24,267 nucleotides of DNA from Clostridia bacterium (GTDB taxonomy: Bacteria > Bacillota > Clostridia > Oscillospirales > Acutalibacteraceae). The notes under the pieces are model-generated. The model was given only the letters and a program-made list of their open reading frames with translations, ran no database searches and was not told the DNA's origin. The stretch lies in assembly GCA_900752115.1 (NCBI GenBank), contig CAADUC010000083.1:1-24267 (forward strand). The letters run 5' to 3'. The position numbers and the translations under genes are program-made. This document shows, piece by piece, positions 21,627-24,267 of the stretch; the first letter of the stretch is position 1, and each line of letters opens with the position of its first letter.

Positions 21627-22484
21627 TTACAGACCGATGTTGATCAGATTTGTCGCTGAGCGAAGCTTGGACGCAGCGGAAGAAACGGCCGAGGCGCCAA
21701 ACGCTGCCTTAAAATCATTCTTCCAGGACTCCTTAACGGCTTCCTCCTGCTCCTGCTGGATACGAAGCATGACCCTTGCGCGGATGGGCCTGCCCTCGAC
21801 GGAAAACATAGTGTATTCCGCCGCCACATCCTTGAGAATGCCTTTAAAGGAAAAATCCGCCCATGTGAAAGTAATGTTTCTCGTGTGCGCATTGCGCAGA
21901 GCGCCGATCAAGCCCTCCACCTCCGTCCGCACCGTGTTGACCTTCGCGCCCTTGTTCGCAATCGCGCTGACCGCAGTGACCGCCGTGGTCACTACCCCCT
22001 GGCGCAGCTTATCCACCATGAACGCGTCGGCAATCGTCACATGGTCGAAGATCAATTCAACGCTCATTTCCACTGTGGGGGCCACGGCGGATTCGACATA
22101 CTCACGCTGCTTTCCGTCCTCGCCGCGCACTGTGTCAAACTTGCTCACTTCAAGGGATGTCGCATAGATATCAAAAGAGCTGGGGTTGAACTGGACGGAA
22201 AAAATACGGGTTGTGGGGCTGGAGGCAACCGCACCCGCCGATGCAGCCCCTGCGGTGAGCACTTCGCTTGCGGTGGCTTTTACCGTCTGCGTCAAGGAGC
22301 TGAGGGCGCTTCCTGTTCCTGCCGCAGCTGAGTTCACCGGCGCCGTGGTTTTGACCTCACGGAGATCCTCGATGATCAGCTTCGCGGAATTTGGCTTTCC
22401 CGTCAGCGCAGCGGCGGTCTCCGGTGACGTCATCTTCGCTTTTAAAGCGCTCAATTGACTTGTGAGCGCGGTGGCTGCCGACAT
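21627..22484 (-). CDS. CIS tube-type / tube initiator protein (first copy)
   Basis: This 285-residue paralogue of the protein just downstream has the same core: IFSVQFNPSSFDIYATSLEV, VEMSVELIFDHVTIADAFMV, VRTEVEGLIGALRNAHTRNI, FTWADFSFKGILKDVAAEYT and MFSVEGRPIRARVMLRIQQE, with C-terminus ATNLINIGL. An Ala/Ser/Thr-rich segment covers about residues 48-90. AAGGAGGGG precedes ATG 22484. Two different copies in a row suggest two stacked adaptor rings or a hetero-oligomer between tube and hub. Identification as CIS tube-type is by motif memory and position before the hub gene, where phage PBSX has its XkdP gene. Confidence 0.77.
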   Translation of the reverse strand: MSAATALTSQLSALKAKMTSPETAAALTGKPNSAKLIIEDLREVKTTAPVNSAAAGTGSALSSLTQTVKATASEVLTAGAASAGAVASSPTTRIFSVQFNPSSFDIYATSLEVSKFDTVRGEDGKQREYVESAVAPTVEMSVELIFDHVTIADAFMVDKLRQGVVTTAVTAVSAIANKGAKVNTVRTEVEGLIGALRNAHTRNITFTWADFSFKGILKDVAAEYTMFSVEGRPIRARVMLRIQQEQEEAVKESWKNDFKAAFGASAVSSAASKLRSATNLINIGL

Positions 22485-22538
22485 GCCGCATCCCCTCCTT
22501 TTTCTCCTTTGTTCTTCTGCGCATCGTTCCGACCGGTA

Positions 22539-24267
22539 TTACTTCCAACCGCGGCGCGCGCGTTCCGACTGCAGGCGGCGTTCCATTTGACCATACACCT
22601 TTTCTGAAATTGTGCCAATCTGCCGCGCGAGCGTCCGATTGACAATCTCTCCGATGTCTTCCGCCGTCCGTTCCACAACCTGCTGGCGAATCGTATTCAG
22701 TTCCGTCTGCGAAACCTTCTCCTGTGTGACGGTGTTTGTTACCTCTTCCTGCTTGACCTCGGTGGTACGGCGCTGCTCAAGGAGCTCCAAAAGCTCTTCG
22801 CTGAACGGCTGTTCCGGCGTGCGGTGCACGATCCGGGCCGAGGCCGTGCGGCCGGCTTCCTGCGGCATCTGAGGCTCCTGCGCGCTCTGCGGCTCAAGAT
22901 AGCGCTCAACAACGGAATCCACATGCTCACGGATGGTCTCCTGCTGTTCCAACTGCTCTCTCTGCAGATGCGTCAGCTCTTCGAGCCGGCGCTCCTGCAC
23001 AGCGCGCATCGGTGCATTGATCTCCGCCGCGCCCGCCTGACGTACGAGACCCTTGGCAACCGCCTCGGCGGGATTGTTCTGATATTCCAACAGTACACGG
23101 TACAATTCCCGTGTACGCTCATCTGTATGCTCAAGGATGGTCTCCACGAGCGTTTCCTGCGGCCGCTGGTGCGTCAGCTCCGGCGGGCGCTCGGCCAATT
23201 CGCGCAGGAACTGTTCGGGATTTTGCATGGCTTGCAGCGAATCGCGGAACATGCGGCCCGGATCGGGCGGCGCTGTCTTGGACTGCTCGCTCTCCTTGCG
23301 CTGCGTTTCTTCCCGCAGGGTTCGGAGTATTTCGCGGTTGCGTTCATTGATGCGATCGAGTTCACGCACCAGTTCCTGCTGGCTCACCGCCTCAGCTTGC
23401 TGCGGCATCGAAACGCGGGAAGTCTCCTTCGGCACGGGAGCCGATTCCTGCGGAGGCAAAAGCTGAACCTGCTCAAAGCGGTTTTCCGTGCGGGAAGGTC
23501 CCGTCTGTATGGTGTGGGTCGAATGGAGCAGACGGTCGCCCTCACGCGTAAAGCTCTCCGTATGCCGGAAAAACTGCTGCAGCGACTCAATCGTCTGCTG
23601 TGTCAGGGCAGGAGCGGACTCCGGCGACTGACCGGCAAGGATCATTCTTGTCTCTGCGCCGGAAAGCTCACGCACTGTTTCCAGGCAGCGCTCGCGAAGC
23701 TGCGTCTCGCGCTCGCGAAGAAGCTCGCGGCGCAGTTCGGGAGGCGGCATGCGGCGGGCGGCTACAGCCTTCTGTGCCGCCTCTGCTTTGCGGTCGGTGC
23801 GAAGGATCCGCTGTGTCAGCTCGGTGAGTTTTCTGTGCTCCTCAATCACGTGAGCCTGTTCAGCATTCTCCTGGCCCGGAGAGGCGGGAGATACCGCTTC
23901 TTCCGCCTCAGGCTGCGCCTCCTCGCGGTGAACAAGCAGCGGACCCGCCGTTTCCTGTCCCTTCTCAAGACGGGTAAGCTCCACCGTAAGATCCCCGTAC
24001 TGCTCAAGCAGGGAGGAAAACGTATTTGCTTCCTGACGGTAAAGAGCTGTGAGGGAGCGATTTTCCACCTGCTCCGTGCGGTTGTTGAGCACGTTGACGG
24101 TGTGATACTCACGATAGCGTTCAAGCGTGTTCTGCACCGACTGACGGATCGCCTGGCGAATATCAATCCATTGCTGCCGGTGATGCTCTGCTGACAGGCG
24201 ATTTATCTGCGTGGAAAGCACCTGATCCGTAAGGGAAAGCAAAACAGCCTGAGCCCCCTGCTCGATA
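22539..24267 (-). CDS. Large Glu/Gln/Arg-rich helical protein (5' end outside window)
   Basis: I do not recognise this protein. At least 575 residues are in the window; the frame is open to the right edge (IEQGAQAVLLSLTDQ), and the TTG at 24242 has no good ribosome site, so the true start is probably outside. Composition is dominated by E, Q, R, L and A, with long amphipathic stretches (QQELVRELDRINERNREILR, EERRLEELTHLQREQLEQQE-like) broken by Pro/Gln linkers at about residues 95-115 and 255-285, counted from 24266. No membrane helix, signal peptide or enzymatic motif is visible. The C-terminal 80 residues (TEVKQEEVTNTVTQEKVSQT, IGEIVNRTLARQIGTISEKV) look the most conserved in style. By phage-tail gene order (before tube adaptor and hub) it occupies the tape-measure position, but tape measures usually carry hydrophobic segments. 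It could also be a cytoplasmic assembly or scaffold factor. Confidence 0.7.
   Translation of the reverse strand, partial: IEQGAQAVLLSLTDQVLSTQINRLSAEHHRQQWIDIRQAIRQSVQNTLERYREYHTVNVLNNRTEQVENRSLTALYRQEANTFSSLLEQYGDLTVELTRLEKGQETAGPLLVHREEAQPEAEEAVSPASPGQENAEQAHVIEEHRKLTELTQRILRTDRKAEAAQKAVAARRMPPPELRRELLRERETQLRERCLETVRELSGAETRMILAGQSPESAPALTQQTIESLQQFFRHTESFTREGDRLLHSTHTIQTGPSRTENRFEQVQLLPPQESAPVPKETSRVSMPQQAEAVSQQELVRELDRINERNREILRTLREETQRKESEQSKTAPPDPGRMFRDSLQAMQNPEQFLRELAERPPELTHQRPQETLVETILEHTDERTRELYRVLLEYQNNPAEAVAKGLVRQAGAAEINAPMRAVQERRLEELTHLQREQLEQQETIREHVDSVVERYLEPQSAQEPQMPQEAGRTASARIVHRTPEQPFSEELLELLEQRRTTEVKQEEVTNTVTQEKVSQTELNTIRQQVVERTAEDIGEIVNRTLARQIGTISEKVYGQMERRLQSERARRGWK

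Noticed and set aside
22824..24194. A 456-codon plus-strand frame opposite the helical protein
   Set aside because: Leu/Arg/Cys-rich translation typical of the complement of Glu/Gln/Arg-rich coding sequence; no start signal.
11601..24267. Type VI secretion or a complete prophage
   Set aside because: No TssB/C/K/M-type proteins are present, and no capsid, portal, terminase, holin, lysin or integrase is seen; but the right flank is missing, so a defective prophage tail is not fully excluded.

Overview
The window reads as a GC-rich (by eye about 55-57%) chromosome segment of an anaerobic Firmicute. Oscillospiraceae/Ruminococcaceae-type Clostridia are the best guess. This rests on strong AAGGAGG-type ribosome binding sites, TATAAT promoters, GTG starts, hairpin-plus-T terminators and the gene families present. 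There are no rRNA or tRNA genes, no CRISPR array and no insertion sequence. Genes are tightly packed.

Region A (1-3837) is an antimicrobial-peptide sensing and resistance module. A two-component system on the minus strand (histidine kinase, partial at the left edge and frameshifted in a G7 run, plus an OmpR-type regulator) faces a LanFEG/CprABC-type ABC transporter on the plus strand (one ATPase, two permeases). The divergent intergenic region carries a promoter for the regulator and 11-bp-phased GTAAGG repeats in front of the transporter. A strong terminator closes the block. Region B (3915-4750) is a free-standing metallophosphoesterase gene.

Region C (4792-11432, plus strand) contains an RsbW/SpoIIAB-like anti-sigma kinase, a single-module nonribosomal peptide synthetase (C-A-T-reductase), and a seven-helix membrane protein with a SpoIIE-type PP2C phosphatase domain. 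Kinase and phosphatase are two of the three parts of a partner-switching circuit. The third part, a STAS anti-anti-sigma protein, lies just across a convergent terminator region at 11601-11900 on the minus strand.

Region D (11601-24267, minus strand, continuing past the right edge) is a contractile injection system / phage-tail-like operon. In transcription order it has a large Glu/Gln/Arg-rich helical protein (5' end outside the window), two paralogous CIS-tube-type proteins, a gpD/VgrG-like hub, a gpV-like spike, a gp25-like baseplate wedge, two baseplate J-family proteins, a gpI-like tail protein, and finally the STAS gene. No capsid, terminase, portal, lysis or integrase gene is seen, so an injection system (eCIS-like) is favoured over an intact prophage, although sheath, inner tube and ATPase genes would have to lie to the right of the window.

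The most interesting feature is the combination. A complete minimal partner-switching set (kinase, phosphatase, STAS antagonist) is split between an NRPS-reductase operon and the 3' end of a contractile-injection operon, with no sigma factor in the window. A working hypothesis is that a membrane phosphatase senses a signal, possibly linked to the NRPS product, and controls production or firing of the injection system through the STAS protein. The gene order is read directly from the sequence; the functional link is inference.
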